Positions 46,310-58,019 of a DNA stretch of 64,000 bases are shown in pieces. The stretch lies in NCBI RefSeq assembly GCF_000004195.4, contig NC_030677.2:40735142-40799141 (forward strand), given 5' to 3'. The stretch's first letter is position 1, and every line of letters starts with the position of its first letter. The notes under the pieces are model-generated. The model was not told the origin of the DNA. It ran no database searches and worked only from the letters and a program-made list of their open reading frames with translations. The stretch comes from Xenopus tropicalis. Taxonomy: Eukaryota; Chordata; Amphibia; Anura; Pipidae. The translations under genes and the position numbers were made by a program.

Positions 46310-46524
46310 CAGTGGTGTGAAAAACTATTTGCCCCCTTCCTGATTTCTTATTCTTTTGCTTGTTTGTCACACAAAATGTTTCTGATCATCAAAAACCATT
46401 AACTATTAGTCAAAGATAACATAATTGAACACAAAATGCAGTTTTTAAATGAAGGTTTACGTTATTAAGAGAGAAAAAAAACTCCAAATCTACATGGCCC
46501 TCTGGGAAAAAGTGATTGCCCCCC
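46310..46524 (+). repeat. Left terminal inverted repeat of the Tc1-like element
   Basis: Runs from CAGTGGTG to the inner GATTGCCCCCC. The outer 84 bp are identical to the other end and the inner part has scattered differences. Confidence 0.9.
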
Positions 46525-46687
46525 TTGTTAAAAAATAACTTAACTGTGGTTTATCACACCTGAGTTCAATTTCTGTAGTCACCCCCAGGCCTGATTACTG
46601 CCACACCTGTTTCAATCAAGAAGTCACTTAAATAGGAGCTACCTGACACAGAGAAGTAGACCAAAAGCACCTCAAAAGCTAGACATC

Positions 46688-47709
46688 ATGCCAAGATCCA
46701 AAGAAATTCAGGAACAAATGAGAACAAAAGTAATTGAGATCTATCAGTCTGGTAAAGGTTATAAAGCCATTTCTAAAGCTTTGGGACTCCAGCGAACCAC
46801 AGTGAGAGCCATTATCCACAAATGGCAAAAACATGGAACAGTGGTGAACCTTCCCAGGAGTGGCCGGCCGACCAAAATTACCCCAAGAGCGCAGAGACAA
46901 CTCATCCGAGAGGCCACAAAAGACCCCAGGACAACATCTAAAGAACTGCAGGCCTCACTTGCCTCAATTAAGGTCAGTGTTCACGACTCCACCATAAGAA
47001 AGAGACTGGGCAAAAACGGCCTGCATGGCAGATTTCCAAGGCGCAAACCACTTTTAAGCAAAAAGAACATTAAGGCTCGTCTCAATTTTGCTAAAAAACA
47101 TCTCAATGATTGCCAAGACTTTTGGGAAAATACCTTGTGGACCGACGAGACAAAAGTTGAACTTTTTGGAAGGTGCGTGTCCCGTTACATCTGGCGTAAA
47201 AGTAACACAGCATTTCAGAAAAAGAACATCATACCAACAGTAAAATATGGTGGTGGTAGTGTGATGGTCTGGGGTTGTTTTGCTGCTTCAGGACCTGGAA
47301 GGCTTGCTGTGATAGATGGAACCATGAATTCTACCGTCTACCAAAAAATCCTGAAGGAGAATGTCCGGCCATCTGTTCATCAACTCAAGCTGAAGCGATC
47401 TTGGGTGCTGCAGCAGGACAATGACCCAAACACACCAGCAAATCCACCTCTGAATGGCTGAAGAAAAACAAAATGAAGACTTTGGAGTGGCCTAGTCAAA
47501 GTCCTGACCTGAATCCTATTGAGATGTTGTGGCATGACCTTAAAAAGGCGGTTCATGCTAGAAAACCCTCAAATAAAGCTGAATTACAACAATTCTGCAA
47601 AGATGAGTGGGCCAAAATTCCTCCAGAGCTCTGTAAAAGACTCGTTGCAAGTTATCGCAAACGCTTGATTGCAGTTATTGCTGCTAAGGGTGGCCCAACC
47701 AGTTATTAG
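46688..47709 (+). pseudogene. Tc1/mariner transposase, one frameshift
   Basis: The ATG at 46,688 opens a 257-codon frame ending at TGA 47,461. The rest of the protein continues in another frame to TAG 47,709. Residues 1-110 are the bipartite paired-like helix-turn-helix DNA-binding region, with the GRPT motif at 59-62 near its middle. The catalytic domain shows the first Asp at residue 153 (WTDETKVE) and the second at 244 (QQDND). The Glu lies in SPDLNPIE in the shifted frame, with spacing of 34 residues once the missing base is allowed for (DD34E), as in Tc1-type transposases. One base is missing around 47,427-47,431 (ACCCAAACAC). No other stop or shift is seen, so this copy is a near-intact, non-functional transposase gene. 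Acts in the nucleus on its own terminal repeats. Confidence 0.95.
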
Positions 47710-47713
47710 GTTC

Positions 47714-47927
47714 AGGGGGCAATTACTTTTTCACACAGGGCCATGTAGGTTTGGATTTTTTTTCTCCCTAAATAATAAAAACCCTCATTTAAAAACTGCA
47801 TTTTGTGTTTACTTGTGTTATCTTTGACTAAAAGTTAAATGTGTTTGATGATCAGAAACATTTTGTGTGACAAACAAGCAAAAGAATAAGAAATCAGGAA
47901 GGGGGCAAATAGTTTTTCACACCACTG
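47714..47927 (-). repeat. Right terminal inverted repeat of the Tc1-like element
   Basis: Mirror of the left repeat, beginning directly after the transposase stop codon and ending CACACCACTG. Confidence 0.9.
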
Positions 47928-47929
47928 TA

Positions 47930-49560
47930 TATGTACATCTGCTGTCATTAGTATAATTGATCAAACTTGATGACACTTTACTAGTAGGATATACTAAATA
48001 AGGGACAAAATGAAGGTCCCGTGGAAAATGGCTTTTTTTGCATAAAGGAACATGGATCTTCTGCTTTCCATGGGCAGCAGAACATAAGGGTTAAAGTGTG
48101 CATGATATCAGATAAGTCATATCTTCAATCTACCCTGGTTATACTCAGCCGCATTCATTATATGTTTATTGTTTAGTTAACCCATTCATGTAGGGAACAT
48201 CAAATTGGTATGTGTCCCCTAAATGCTGTGTGAGCCAATGCTTGGCATCTATGGGAACCTGAGTAAATTCAGTATGTACTGTATTTTACCTTGGTCTAAG
48301 CTGCTTCCTGGGTGAACAGTAAACAAAATTGTGTTTGTAGACTCAAGCTTTGAATTTAACTTCTCCATTTAAATTATAAAATGTAAACGTGCATCATAAC
48401 TTATATCTCACAAATATTAATTATGCAGCAGCCTTGAATTAAGGGAATAATGCTGTAACAACTTTTAATGGTATATCTCTCTATGGGTTAATTGAATCTT
48501 AGGGTTTATCTTAAAGAGCTGTTGGAGTTGTTAAAAATGCCATGCCACAAGCCAATCTGTGAGACAATGGCAGGTTAGGGAAGATTAAAACTGAAATCTA
48601 GAGATAAAAATGGACCATAACTTTCAGCATTTAGTATTTTAATTGGAACAATGCAAATGGAAAACAATAAAAATAAAGCTGTATCAGCTGTTTAGCAAAC
48701 CTGTCAAAGGGGTCACAGGTGCCCAGATAGCATTTTAAATCTCAGAATGGAGAGAGGCAAAACTAAACAGTAGATAATTCAAATGCCAGGAAATACATAA
48801 ATAAGTGCAAATTGAAGACTGCATATAATTTGTTTTCAGAGTGTTGCTGTCTAGATCAAAAGACTACTCAGTGTCAGTGGATAAGCAGTGGATAAGCAGT
48901 GCTGCTATTTGTTCCTTTGCTTGGTTGCTACTCTTGCCACCTGCTCCTTACACGGATATATTGTCTTCAAACCACTGAGTTGCGTTTATGTCTGTATTTA
49001 CCTTATGTTTCCTACTGTTTGTACAGCTATTTACTTCTTTATCAAATGCTTTTCTTTTATCCATTGTATGCCATTGAATATGCCATTATGTGCCTTTGCC
49101 CCCTTGTGTCTGTAGTTCACAGTTCAGTGACACTTCACCACAGAAACCCATGTTATGCTGCAGACATTTCTTAGAATGGCACAGGCAGTGCTTTTCAGAT
49201 AGATGAAAAGCACCAGTCACCTGCAGCTACCATTGACTTGAATTAGAAATATGTGCACTAACCATGGGGGCAAATAGCCAGCCCTGGTAAATGTAAAGGC
49301 TGAATTAAAACCAAGGCACAACTGACTTAAAACCAAAAAGCATCCCTTTTAACTTAGCTGACGATGCAATGGGATTAAAGAGGAGGATGATAATAGTACG
49401 CCTATAATGTTTTCTTAACCGGTATTTATTCTTAGAGACATATTCACCAAAGAATATACTATTATGGCATTTTCACAAGCAATATTTCTGTTTTATACAA
49501 GCGTTCCACTATGCATAAGACATTTTACATAAAATGATAGACCTTTCCAATCCTCTAAAT
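47930..49560. other. About 1.6 kb of intron, nothing recognised
   Basis: No supported exon or element. Confidence 0.4.
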
Positions 49561-49734
49561 CAGGACTGTCCAACTGTGGCCCCCCAAAGGATTTTTCTAG
49601 ACCTCAGTCAGCTCAGAAGCTCCATAGACTTCATTACGTGTCATCATTTTAATTTAATACGGCCCTCCAGCATGCTGTATGAGATATAACTGGCCCACTA
49701 CATGCAGTCAGTTGGACAGCACGCCTCTATATCA
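49561..49734. mobile_element. hAT-like MITE (CTGTCCAACTG family), inverted copy
   Basis: Starts CAGGACTGTCCAACTG and its right end carries CAGTTGGACAGCACG. Flanking octamers CTCTAAAT and CTCTATAT match at 7 of 8. The interior is shared with 8,274 in reverse (CTCCATAGACTTCATTACG, TGTCATCATTTTAATTTAAT). 174 bp. Confidence 0.75.
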
Positions 49735-51407
49735 TATATTGAAGGAGTCAGTGTTGCACATTCGATCTACATTTATTTATAAATAGTTTACACCCATATA
49801 GAAGGGTACGTGTTTGGCTGCATTGCTTCTTTTGATGCCTGGACTTTAACCAGGAGCAAAATAAGCCAATGCAGACATTTCTATTTCTCATCATTCCCCT
49901 TTAAGTATCAAGAAACTGGACCTTAGCCTTGTTTTGTTGTTAATATTGATGACGGGAGCCCATATTGTAACTTATCTTTGATAATGAGTCTGGATATGTT
50001 TAGCAAATGGCATCATTTTCTCCAGTATTTCAGGAGTCAGTTCATCAGAAATCCCAGGCACCGCAAGGTAGTTAAACTATAACTGTAATGATGTCAAAAG
50101 TGTCGCACAAACATTTATATTCTGTTTATCAGTGAACTACAGACAATATAAACATTCACCTTAAGATTCAATGCAGGGAAGGATTCAGACAGCCCAGAAG
50201 CTGTAGTGGGTCGTTTATCAATATCCTGACGCAAGTGAAACAGAACACCCTTAGTGCTCATTTAGAAATCACGTTTATGTAGGGCATATCGGCACCTCTG
50301 GATTGATCTGGCATGATGTACAGAGTGTAGGGGTCAACTCAGCACTGTCCGTGCAGCCTGACATAGGGATAGGTCCCCTCATGAATACAGTGCTGCTTTA
50401 TGGAGGGATCTCTCCTGTTTGCTCCTGTTGTATGCACTTTGTACCCTGTCCTGTCAATTTATGAGCTCTGTGTCTTGTGTCATTATATGTAGTAGATTTA
50501 TGAATACACAACTATCATCCAAGCACTAAAGTAACTCTATTTTTTATAGTTAAATTAAATACATATTCCTGCTGAGCCCTACTTTAGGGCAATGACATAC
50601 AGAGCTACTTGTCGTGATAATACTGATAATTGTCTCTTCGTGTGTTTTAGCAGGATATTTTCTGGCATTCTGTAACCATGACAAGTACCTGGCTACAAGT
50701 AGCACCGTGTATCAGCCCTTACTAAGCATCATACAGTTGTTTAATCATAGTACCCCTTTGTCTTCTATTGAACTTTTTTCCTTCATAAACAATGAATTTC
50801 AAAGCAACTACTGTTATCTAAATAAAAGTGATAGAGGCTGCCAGTTTGTTTATTTAGAAGTTTACAAAGAACTGTATAACTAAGTGCAGTCATAGCATTA
50901 TTACTTTGAGATAACATTTGTGGGAAACAACTTCCTGTTGCATCTGTGGGTGCGTACAAGTTTCCCTGCAGTCCTGAGATGATCAAATTACTTATAGGGG
51001 GTATTTACTCCATGCATTTGTTTTATGAATACAGTGCTGCCTGTGTTTTACAGCACTGAATTCATGATGGGTGGGCAGGAGGAGGAGACATATAGTGCCC
51101 CCCCCCCGCTACTCCATCCTTAATTTGCACATTATGCAAACAGTTATGGAGCCCTGTACTTGTGCCCCACCGGTGCTGTGATCTGCATCTATTGCGAGAT
51201 TACCAGTCCAACGCTAGATGCAGAGCACATCCCCACTATAGATGCACATGCTCTTTAAATGAACACAAAGTGGTGAGAGGCACCTGTGGGCTGAGCAGGA
51301 ACCATACAGCAAATCCTGCAACCGGCCTGCCCTTCTGCACCCTCAGGCCCCACTCCCCATGGTCGTGGGCTCTGCCATATAGTAGTTATGTGGGGGTGAC
51401 AGAATGA
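49735..51407. other. About 1.7 kb of intron, nothing recognised
   Basis: Contains a C10 homopolymer at about 51,098. No exon or terminal repeats supported. Confidence 0.4.
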
Positions 51408-51547
51408 CAGTAGAACCCTGAATTTACATGTACCAAGGGGTGGCATCAAAATTCTGGTAAAATTCAGGGAAAAAACACAGCTGCCTGTATGGGACCACAA
51501 AGAAATGGCATCGGTTCCAGGAAATCTTAAAATATAGGGTTCTACTG
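51408..51547. mobile_element. MITE with CAGTAGAACCCT termini
   Basis: CAGTAGAACCCTGAATTTACATG at the left and TAAAATATAGGGTTCTACTG at the right form inverted ends of a 140-bp element. No clear target duplication. Confidence 0.7.
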
Positions 51548-51889
51548 TGCTGCATTACATGTTGTTTGAATAGTAATAATAGTAATATATAGAATATATA
51601 GTATTATGAAAACATGTGTTACACCATTTCTGTCATGTATATATCATAACACAACCCACTTGTCAAAATGCATTGATTCAAATGCTTATGTATTTGGTTG
51701 ATTACATTTCTAAGGAAGACTTTATACTAAGTATAGCCCTGGCAATGGGCCTGTGGAATTTTTATGGTTACGGCTGTGCCAGATGGAAAAGCAAGCATTC
51801 CATGTCCTGCAGGTCTGAGCAGCTGCATTCTGCTGATATTCTATAGATATATTTATTTGCCTTGCTCTCAGGGACAGTGTTTAGGTGAG
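51548..51889. other. Non-coding, nothing recognised
   Basis: About 340 bp with no supported feature. Confidence 0.4.
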
Positions 51890-52046
51890 ACAGGCATCAC
51901 ATGGAACTAGGGGAAGAGACACCTGCCTGGGGTGCAAGTGGGGAGGGTGAAAGCCAGCAAGGGACTGATGTGAGGGTGAGTGAGTTCGCAAATGCGGGTT
52001 TGTCAAAGGATTATATGAGCGCCAATGGTGGTGGTGGCAGTGGCAG
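51890..52046. repeat. Dispersed repeat (CACCTGCCTGGGGTGC), third copy
   Basis: GGAACTAGGGGAAGAGACACCTGCCTGGGGTGCAAG resembles the repeats at about 18,175 and 26,470. Confidence 0.4.
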
Positions 52047-52054
52047 GGTGGGGG

Positions 52055-52189
52055 CAGGCCTGGACTGGCAATCGGTGGGGCTGCTATAAGACACCATAGA
52101 CAGTCACTATTCATTGGGCTGGTGGGGGCTGTTTGGGCCTGTGTGTAGTTGAAATCCTAGGGCCTATTTTGTATTCCAGTCCAGACCTG
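52055..52189. mobile_element. hAT-like MITE (CAGGCCTGGACTGG termini)
   Basis: CAGGCCTGGACTGGCAAT at the left and ATTCCAGTCCAGACCTG at the right. Flanking octamers GGTGGGGG and GGTGGGTG match at 7 of 8. 135 bp, inserted in or beside the repeat at 51,890. Confidence 0.75.
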
Positions 52190-53784
52190 GGTGGGTGTAA
52201 CTGAGACAGCGAGCAGGGGTTGCCAGGACAACTAGAAAGGCCTTATGTGCAAATAATACTTGGCCCAGCTTTCTTCTTCATCATATCAGCTCACTGGCTA
52301 ATATTGAACTACTGTAGGATCACAAGTTGCACCCAGTCTCCTCATCTCGAACTGTCAATTCTCTCCTTGAATTCAACACTGCATTATGTTTCCATATTAC
52401 TTCTGGAATCAGAACTCTGTCTGTGAAACCATGTATGCCACAATTACATAGAAATCAGAGAGCTGCCCCAGAATAAAAATAATAGATCTTGTGCAATATG
52501 GCAGCGGGGCATACACAGAAGGGCACAGCAGAGTCCTAAGCACAAATAAACACAGAAAATAAACAACCATTTATATGTTTGCTGGGCCGTGTGTGGTTTA
52601 ACAAGGACTGTTGTCCTTGGCATTAGCTGGCACCATCGGCTGGGAACGGCTGAAACTGCTTTTAAAGTGCTTTCTATTTGTTTATGATTTATTTTACCTT
52701 TGTATTCATCTAATGGGAATTATTGGTGTATTAATCATTCAGCCATAGTTTCAATAATATATAGGACAGCAAATACATATTCACTCCAAATTTCACTCTG
52801 GGATTTCAGGTATATATAGGAGATCAAATAGCCATCCTTCCCAATCCTTACCCTAATTAGCCCTTAGGCTGAGCCCCCTTGTCACGGCTCCAAATTACCC
52901 CAGGTGGGGGAAAAGACTAGGTAAGAACTATTGGATATGAAAGGTCATGGCTGAAAACTGCAGGTGAAGAATATACAACATGTACCATGATCCTACCCCT
53001 GTGGCCGGACAGTCTAAATACAGTTAAGGCTACTTCTGAGAGTGTAAGCATGGTTAGTGGTACCTTTATAGAAGCAATTTACAACTAAACCAAGGGAAAG
53101 TTAAATATACACCATATATATATAATTACATGGTGTGAGTATGATACTGAATCTGTCAGAGCACTGTGCTGAAGACTAGGGTCCCACTAGGGCCCAGCAC
53201 AGAGACAGAGTAGGGTAAGGAAGAACAGCATTCTATGCAGGAAGGCTTCTGACTGGAAAACCCGTCTGTATAGGGATTCAACCCTTAATCAGATGATTAA
53301 AAACATTAAAAGAAAATGGCAAATATGCACAAGGGTACTTAATGCATATTTACTTTAGTTTTCAGAGGCTTTTAATCCTCTTAAAAGTTTGATTAGATAA
53401 ATAATAAAGATAATTAAATATGAAGTTATAGTTGCCCTTAAATCACCTTTTTGTATTATCCCTGAGAGTAATAGTAAAGCTTGATTAAGGCTAAGAGCAG
53501 ACCTGTCTTCCATTCTCTTTACTGTAACCAGTACCATTAACAGGTTTGCTTCTTGGGATTACAGTGTGGTTTGGAAATGCCTGTGTATTTAAATGCATGA
53601 TTTCCTGCTTACGTACATTGGTTCTGCTTTAGCAACATGGCAAGACATTCATTCCTGAGCCTTGTTTGCATACACTTATAATCTCACTTTGACTTTGTCC
53701 TGCCTTATAACTAACTGTGATTGTAGGACAATATATTAGCAAGGCTGATAACAGCATGAGTTTTCACTCTCTTCCGTTCTGCAG
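52190..53784. other. About 1.6 kb, 3' end of the large intron
   Basis: No transposon ends recognised. It ends with the polypyrimidine tract and acceptor TCACTCTCTTCCGTTCTGCAG at 53,764-53,784. Confidence 0.5.
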
Positions 53785-53959
53785 AAAAGAAAAGGCCAGG
53801 CAAGTTTCAGCCTTTTAGAAAGATCTTTGGCAAGAAGAAAAAGAAATGTTCCGCCTTGCCCTTTAAGGAGGGCAAGCTAAAGGCCAGTCGCTCTATTGGG
53901 AATGTCTGTGTTAATAATACAGCCTTCTACTCCGATGAAGAATCCTGTGAGGATCTAAG
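53785..53959 (+). CDS. Coding exon with basic FGKKKKK motif, CRACD/CRACDL-family-like
   Basis: 175 bp between CTTCCGTTCTGCAG| and |GTAGGACA. It enters in phase 1 and leaves in phase 2 (AG| of an Arg codon). It encodes 58 residues: a Lys/Arg-rich start with GKFQPFRKIFGKKKKKC, then LKASRSIGNVCVNN, then an acidic YSDEESCEDL tail. The KxxKFxxFxxxFGKKKxK core, the following serine-rich LKxS segment and a downstream DSEDE-like acidic stretch match the N-terminal region I remember for CRACD/CRACDL (KIAA1211, KIAA1211L), actin-capping-protein inhibitors that regulate actin dynamics in the cytoplasm. The family's capping-protein-binding part would lie in later exons outside the window. The match is from memory and limited to this exon, so the family is probable and the paralogue unknown. 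Codon usage and intact splice sites support a functional exon. Confidence 0.72.
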
Positions 53960-54722
53960 GTAGGACACAGTTTTCTATGGAATCCCCTGTCTTTTGAGTT
54001 TGTGTTTTGTGTAGATTACTCCGATTGTGTAACTGACTTTTCTGTGTTATCAGATAGAAATTTATCTGCCGTTATTCATTCTTTGAAAAGATTAGAGGGA
54101 AAATTTGCAGTAAATATAATTGACATGACTATTACGCAAATTGTTATGAAATGCTGTCTGGTGAATGTACATTGTACAGATCCATCCCTTTATTTCAATG
54201 GGTGGTAAGTAACATGGGAAAAATTTCAGAACACTGAAGACTGTACTGTAGCCTGGGACCATTTTCTAGTCTATTCACCATTTCTAACTTTTACAAAGTA
54301 TGGAATAAAGACAGAAATGCATATTGACTACAGAAACTCACTTTGGTTGCTATGCTAAAAAACACAAAGAATGTTTTATTCCTATGCAAGGGGTGAACAC
54401 TGAACCCAGTCTATCAACAGTTAAGGGAAAGACAGTTTTTGATGCCATTTAAGATACCAGTGGGCTCAGGGCAAAGATCCCCAGGAGAACTTGAGTACAA
54501 TAAGGCAGGCGTGATAAAGTAACAGTCTGTGTTTAGTGAAGTAGCAGTAGGGTCCAGGCACATGCAGTGCCCTTGGTCGAACAGTCATGGGAGCAGATAA
54601 ACAACCACAAATACCAACATTTTATTTAAAATATATTCTTTTGGAACACTTAAATAGAAAACAAAATAGTAAAAGTAAATATAAAAGAAATGGAATGGTT
54701 AAGTTGAGTTCTTTAGTCAAAC
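53960..54722 (+). other. Intron start, nothing else recognised
   Basis: Follows the donor at 53,960. About 760 bp without supported features. Confidence 0.45.
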
Positions 54723-54730
54723 ATTACAGC

Positions 54731-55000
54731 TAGTGATGAGCAGATTTTTTTGCCAGGTATGGATTTGCAAAAAAATTTGTTGCATGCCAAAAACAATTGT
54801 TGCAGGTCAAATTGGGCACAGTCGCATCAAATTGGGCACGGTCACATCAAATTGGGCACAGTTGTGTCAAAATGGGTGCGGCCACATAAAAAAAAGTCAC
54901 ACAGGGCAAAATGTTTGCGTGACACCCGAGTTTCGCAAACCTTTCTGTAGTTTTGTGAATTTTCCAGGGCAGCGAAACAGGACAGATTCACTCATCACTA
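54731..55000. mobile_element. hAT-like element (TAGTGATGAG family), third copy
   Basis: Begins TAGTGATGAGCAGATTTTTT and ends GATTCACTCATCACTA, flanked by ATTACAGC and GTTACAGC (7 of 8 matching). Internal CAAATTGGGCAC recurs three to four times in tandem. 270 bp, non-coding. Confidence 0.85.
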
Positions 55001-55269
55001 GTTACAGCAGATGATCAAAGGTCTTATGGTGGGACCCTACCCCAGGGCAATTGCCCTTTTGCCCATTTTTTATAACATCTATAGTAGGGAGATGTGTTAT
55101 AAAGACATAAAGTTATAACATAAAGTTCTAAGACACCCCTAAACAATATTTAGACAGATCTATAGTAAAGTTACAAGAAAGCCACCAAATTTGAAGAGAT
55201 GCAGCACTTCCTTGGATAGCTCTTTATTTCAGATGGTTAAAGGCCTATATTGGAACTAATAACTTGCGC

Positions 55270-55735
55270 AATAAGCAGAGCTGGATTTCTTATCCAGGCA
55301 GTGTCGGACTGAGATGACATGGGCCCACCAGAAAACCCTGGACCATGGGCAGTCTCTCAAAACTTTAATTCCTCCTCTCCTCCCTCAAACTCCTTTTTCT
55401 CCTGGTCTCTTTTCTCTACGTACTATTCTCTATTCTTCCATCTATCAAGCTTCCTTGTTCCCATACAGAAATAGGGAATGACGATAAAATAGGCTAAATA
55501 CTTAGAAGCAGGAGGTCCTCCGGGAGTTTTCCTGGTATCCTGGTGGGCCAGTCCGACACTGTATCCGGGCACCCCGAGGCAGCCCCCCCCCCCCCGCGCA
55601 TTCAAGGTCCTCATTGCTCAGTATGGGGGCAAAATTTCAGTGAGGTGGGGTGGCATGCCACCCCTAAATTTGTGCCACCCTAGGCCCTGGCCTTTGTGGC
55701 CCGCCACAAATCCGGGCCTGGCAATAAGAGTATGT
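55270..55735. mobile_element. Outer repeat (CCGGGCCTGGC end) carrying a nested hAT MITE
   Basis: Sequence on both sides of the 55,299 element belongs to one unit: AGAGCTGGATTTCTTATCCAGGCA at the left, and CCGGGCACCCCGAGGCAGCCCC to CCACAAATCCGGGCCTGGC at the right, which are inverted at their tips (GCCAGGCCCGGATTTGTGG against AGAGCTGGATTTCTT). A C12 run lies at about 55,576. Boundaries approximate. Confidence 0.5.
55299..55561. mobile_element. hAT-like MITE (CAGTGTCGGACTG termini), nested
   Basis: CAGTGTCGGACTGAGATG at the left and GGGCCAGTCCGACACTG at the right. Flanking octamers TATCCAGG and TATCCGGG match at 7 of 8. CAGTG fits YARNG. 263 bp, non-coding. Confidence 0.85.
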
Positions 55736-56149
55736 ACCATGAAATGGCATAGGTATGTCTACAATGTGGTTATCAAAGCATCTGGCATACTCTGGAAAAA
55801 TGCCATGTCATGACCAAAGCCATGTCTCGGTCTGATCTAGGGGAACTATTACAAATGAAATATATGCAGTAAGGGTGAAAGGTTTTACTTTTATTCTTAT
55901 TTTATTTAATAATTTTCTTTGATGCCACATTTTGTAAAATTGTGATCTATAGACAAATGTTGGCTGCAGGTTTACATTGGCTCTGATGGAAATAGTTTCT
56001 GCTCTTCTTTAAAGCCACTTACTGCTCCACAACATATTTGAGCCCTACAAGATGCCTATAAAATACCATAATGGAAACATGGAATAGATTAGGGAGCGGA
56101 ATGAATGACATCCGGTCAGAGGTCAAAGCTGCATTGTTTTAAGCAGTGT
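55736..56149. other. Non-coding, nothing recognised
   Basis: About 410 bp with no supported feature. Confidence 0.4.
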
Positions 56150-56260
56150 GAAGTGATGGATTCTGGGATTTGTAGTCTGCTTTCCAGAAAATATGTGCAC
56201 AACCCACTATGCAAAGCAGAGGGCCTTTAAGTTAAATAATCCATCACTTCACAATGCAAC
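56150..56260. mobile_element. Core of the GTGATGGATTCTGGG fold-back family
   Basis: GAAGTGATGGATTCTGGGATTTGTAGTC and the mirrored AATCCATCACTTCACAATGC repeat the centre of the 3,399 element. Outer arms were not recognised. Confidence 0.65.
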
Positions 56261-57205
56261 CAGTCTAAGGGGGTGTGGGAAATGTATTTATTACCTGTTA
56301 TATCATTATATATAATGATTAACAGTAAACAACAGTGTAGTTGCTTTCTAACTCTCACTTTATACAATCTCTACAATGTATATCAGTCGGTGTTTACATG
56401 CTTGCATGCTCTGTTTTTTTGTGCTCATTTAATTACTGTGCAGTAATAAAAAGCTATTGCTTCCAACTGTTTTATATCAGGGATCTGTCATTTTTAAGGT
56501 GTGTTCCCGGTCAAGCGCAGTCTGGGGGATTGAGTTGCTATGTTGCAAATTCAATAATTTCAGTAGAGAAAGCCTCATTCTAACCATCTGGAACAGCAAT
56601 GCAACTTGTGCTCTTAGGGCTCGTTCTAATGAGGGTTTCTTCCTGCGTTCCACCAAGAATATATGGAATGGCGGTGGAATGCAGGAGAACGCCACCACAG
56701 GGGAACGCAAAGACAAACGCTCATGAGCCCATAATCATATTGATACACAACTAAAAACAATTTTCTTGGAAAATCTATTTTGAAAAGTCTGGTGTACTGG
56801 GTATCAAAGGGGAAATCCAGACAGTATCCCAGTAGCTCAGTGTTTTCCCAAGTTCCCAAGAAATTCCTGACAGCGATAAAAGTATTTATACTGTAATTAT
56901 AAAAGATGATGTATTTTTTTAACCTATTTTCTGGTACACGTGATTTTATCTACTTTCCTCCAGTCATGTGGTTCTGACTTAGTCTTACCCAGAAAAATTC
57001 CAAGAGTCAGTCTGAGTCGGTTGTATTATATGACTTCACAGCAGTCTGATAAGAACATAAATTAAATAAAAGCATTCCTTTAGGCTAATGTCACACCTGG
57101 CTGCATTTTTGTTAGCAACATTACGCTTATAATGCATTCACATCGGGAAAAATTGCAGCCCAACAACACAGGACAGTGCATATATGGAGTTAGCTGAAAA
57201 ACACA
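56261..57205. other. About 0.95 kb without recognised gene or element
   Basis: GCGTTCCACC...GGTGGAATGCAGGAGAACGCC near 56,640-56,710 has short internal inverted repeats. No exon supported. Confidence 0.4.
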
Positions 57206-57618
57206 TTAAAGGAGCGGTTCACCTTCACATTAACTTCTAGTATGTTGTAGAATGGCCCGTTATTAGCAACTTTTCAACTAATCTTCATTTTTTATTTTTA
57301 TTATTTTTGAATTGCTTTGCTTTCCTCTTCTGACTCTTTTCATCTTTCAAAAGGGGGTCACTGACCCCCGCAGACACTATTGCTCTTTGAGGCTTATAGT
57401 TTATCTTTCTATTCAGACCCACTCCTTTTCATATTCCAGTCTTTCATTTGAACCACTGCCTGGAAGCTAGGGTAAAAAGTGGAGAGCTGCTGAATAAAAA
57501 GCTAAATAATTCAAAAACCATAATTAATAAAAAAAATGAAGACTATTTGCAAATTGTTTCAGAATAGCACTCTCTACAACGTACTAAAAGTTCATTTAAA
57601 GGTGAACAACCCCTTTAA
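57206..57618. mobile_element. TTAA MITE (GGTTCACC family), full copy
   Basis: TTAA at 57,206-57,209 and 57,615-57,618. Termini AAAGGAGCGGTTCACC and GGTGAACAACCCCTTT. The interior TCAAAAGGGGGTCACTGACCCCCGCAG is shared with 36,990. 413 bp. Confidence 0.88.
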
Positions 57619-58019
57619 ATAGTCACAAGTATTGATCGCAGTGTAAACACTGGTAACTACCACACATGGCTGAATGCTGCGGTTTTAAAATTGCAAAAGA
57701 AATTCCTACAAGATAGTGTCACTGCGTCATTAGGTGAAGTGTGGTACCTCGTCATTAGTGGTGCCCAGCGATATTATGTTTATGTAGCTACACAAAAGCA
57801 ATGATGCCATGCATCAAGGGGAACAACAAGTTACTGATAATTGCATTGGAGTATGGGGAAATTTAAAAAATAAATGCCTGGCCTGTAGATATGAGCAGTA
57901 AATGACAACCAGTAAACCAGTGGTTAGTGTGTGCGTGGGAGAAAGGTAATATAGGAGGTAGGGAAAGTGGTGAATCAAATACATTGTTCTTACATGATAA
58001 TGTTCTGTAACCCTTGTGT
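57619..58019. other. Non-coding, nothing recognised
   Basis: About 400 bp with no supported feature. Confidence 0.4.

Larger units (their letters stand above)
46310..47927 (+). mobile_element. Tc1-like transposon, nearly complete (1,618 bp)
   Basis: The element is flanked by TA (46,308-46,309 and 47,928-47,929) and begins CAGTGGTGTGAAAAACTATT. The first 84 bp of the two ends are identical as inverted repeats. Similarity continues to about 215 bp, giving long terminal repeats. Within each end the motif GTGAAAAACTATTTGCCCCC recurs in direct orientation as GGAAAAAGTGATTGCCCCC, the IR/DR layout of Tc1-family elements. It encodes one transposase, disrupted by a single-base deletion. The element lies in the large intron of the plus-strand gene, in the sense orientation. 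The intact ends suggest it inserted recently relative to the MITEs, and it could in principle be mobilised in trans. Confidence 0.95.

Noticed and set aside
46679..46900. Minus-strand 73-codon frame
   Set aside because: Shadow of the Tc1-like transposase coding sequence.
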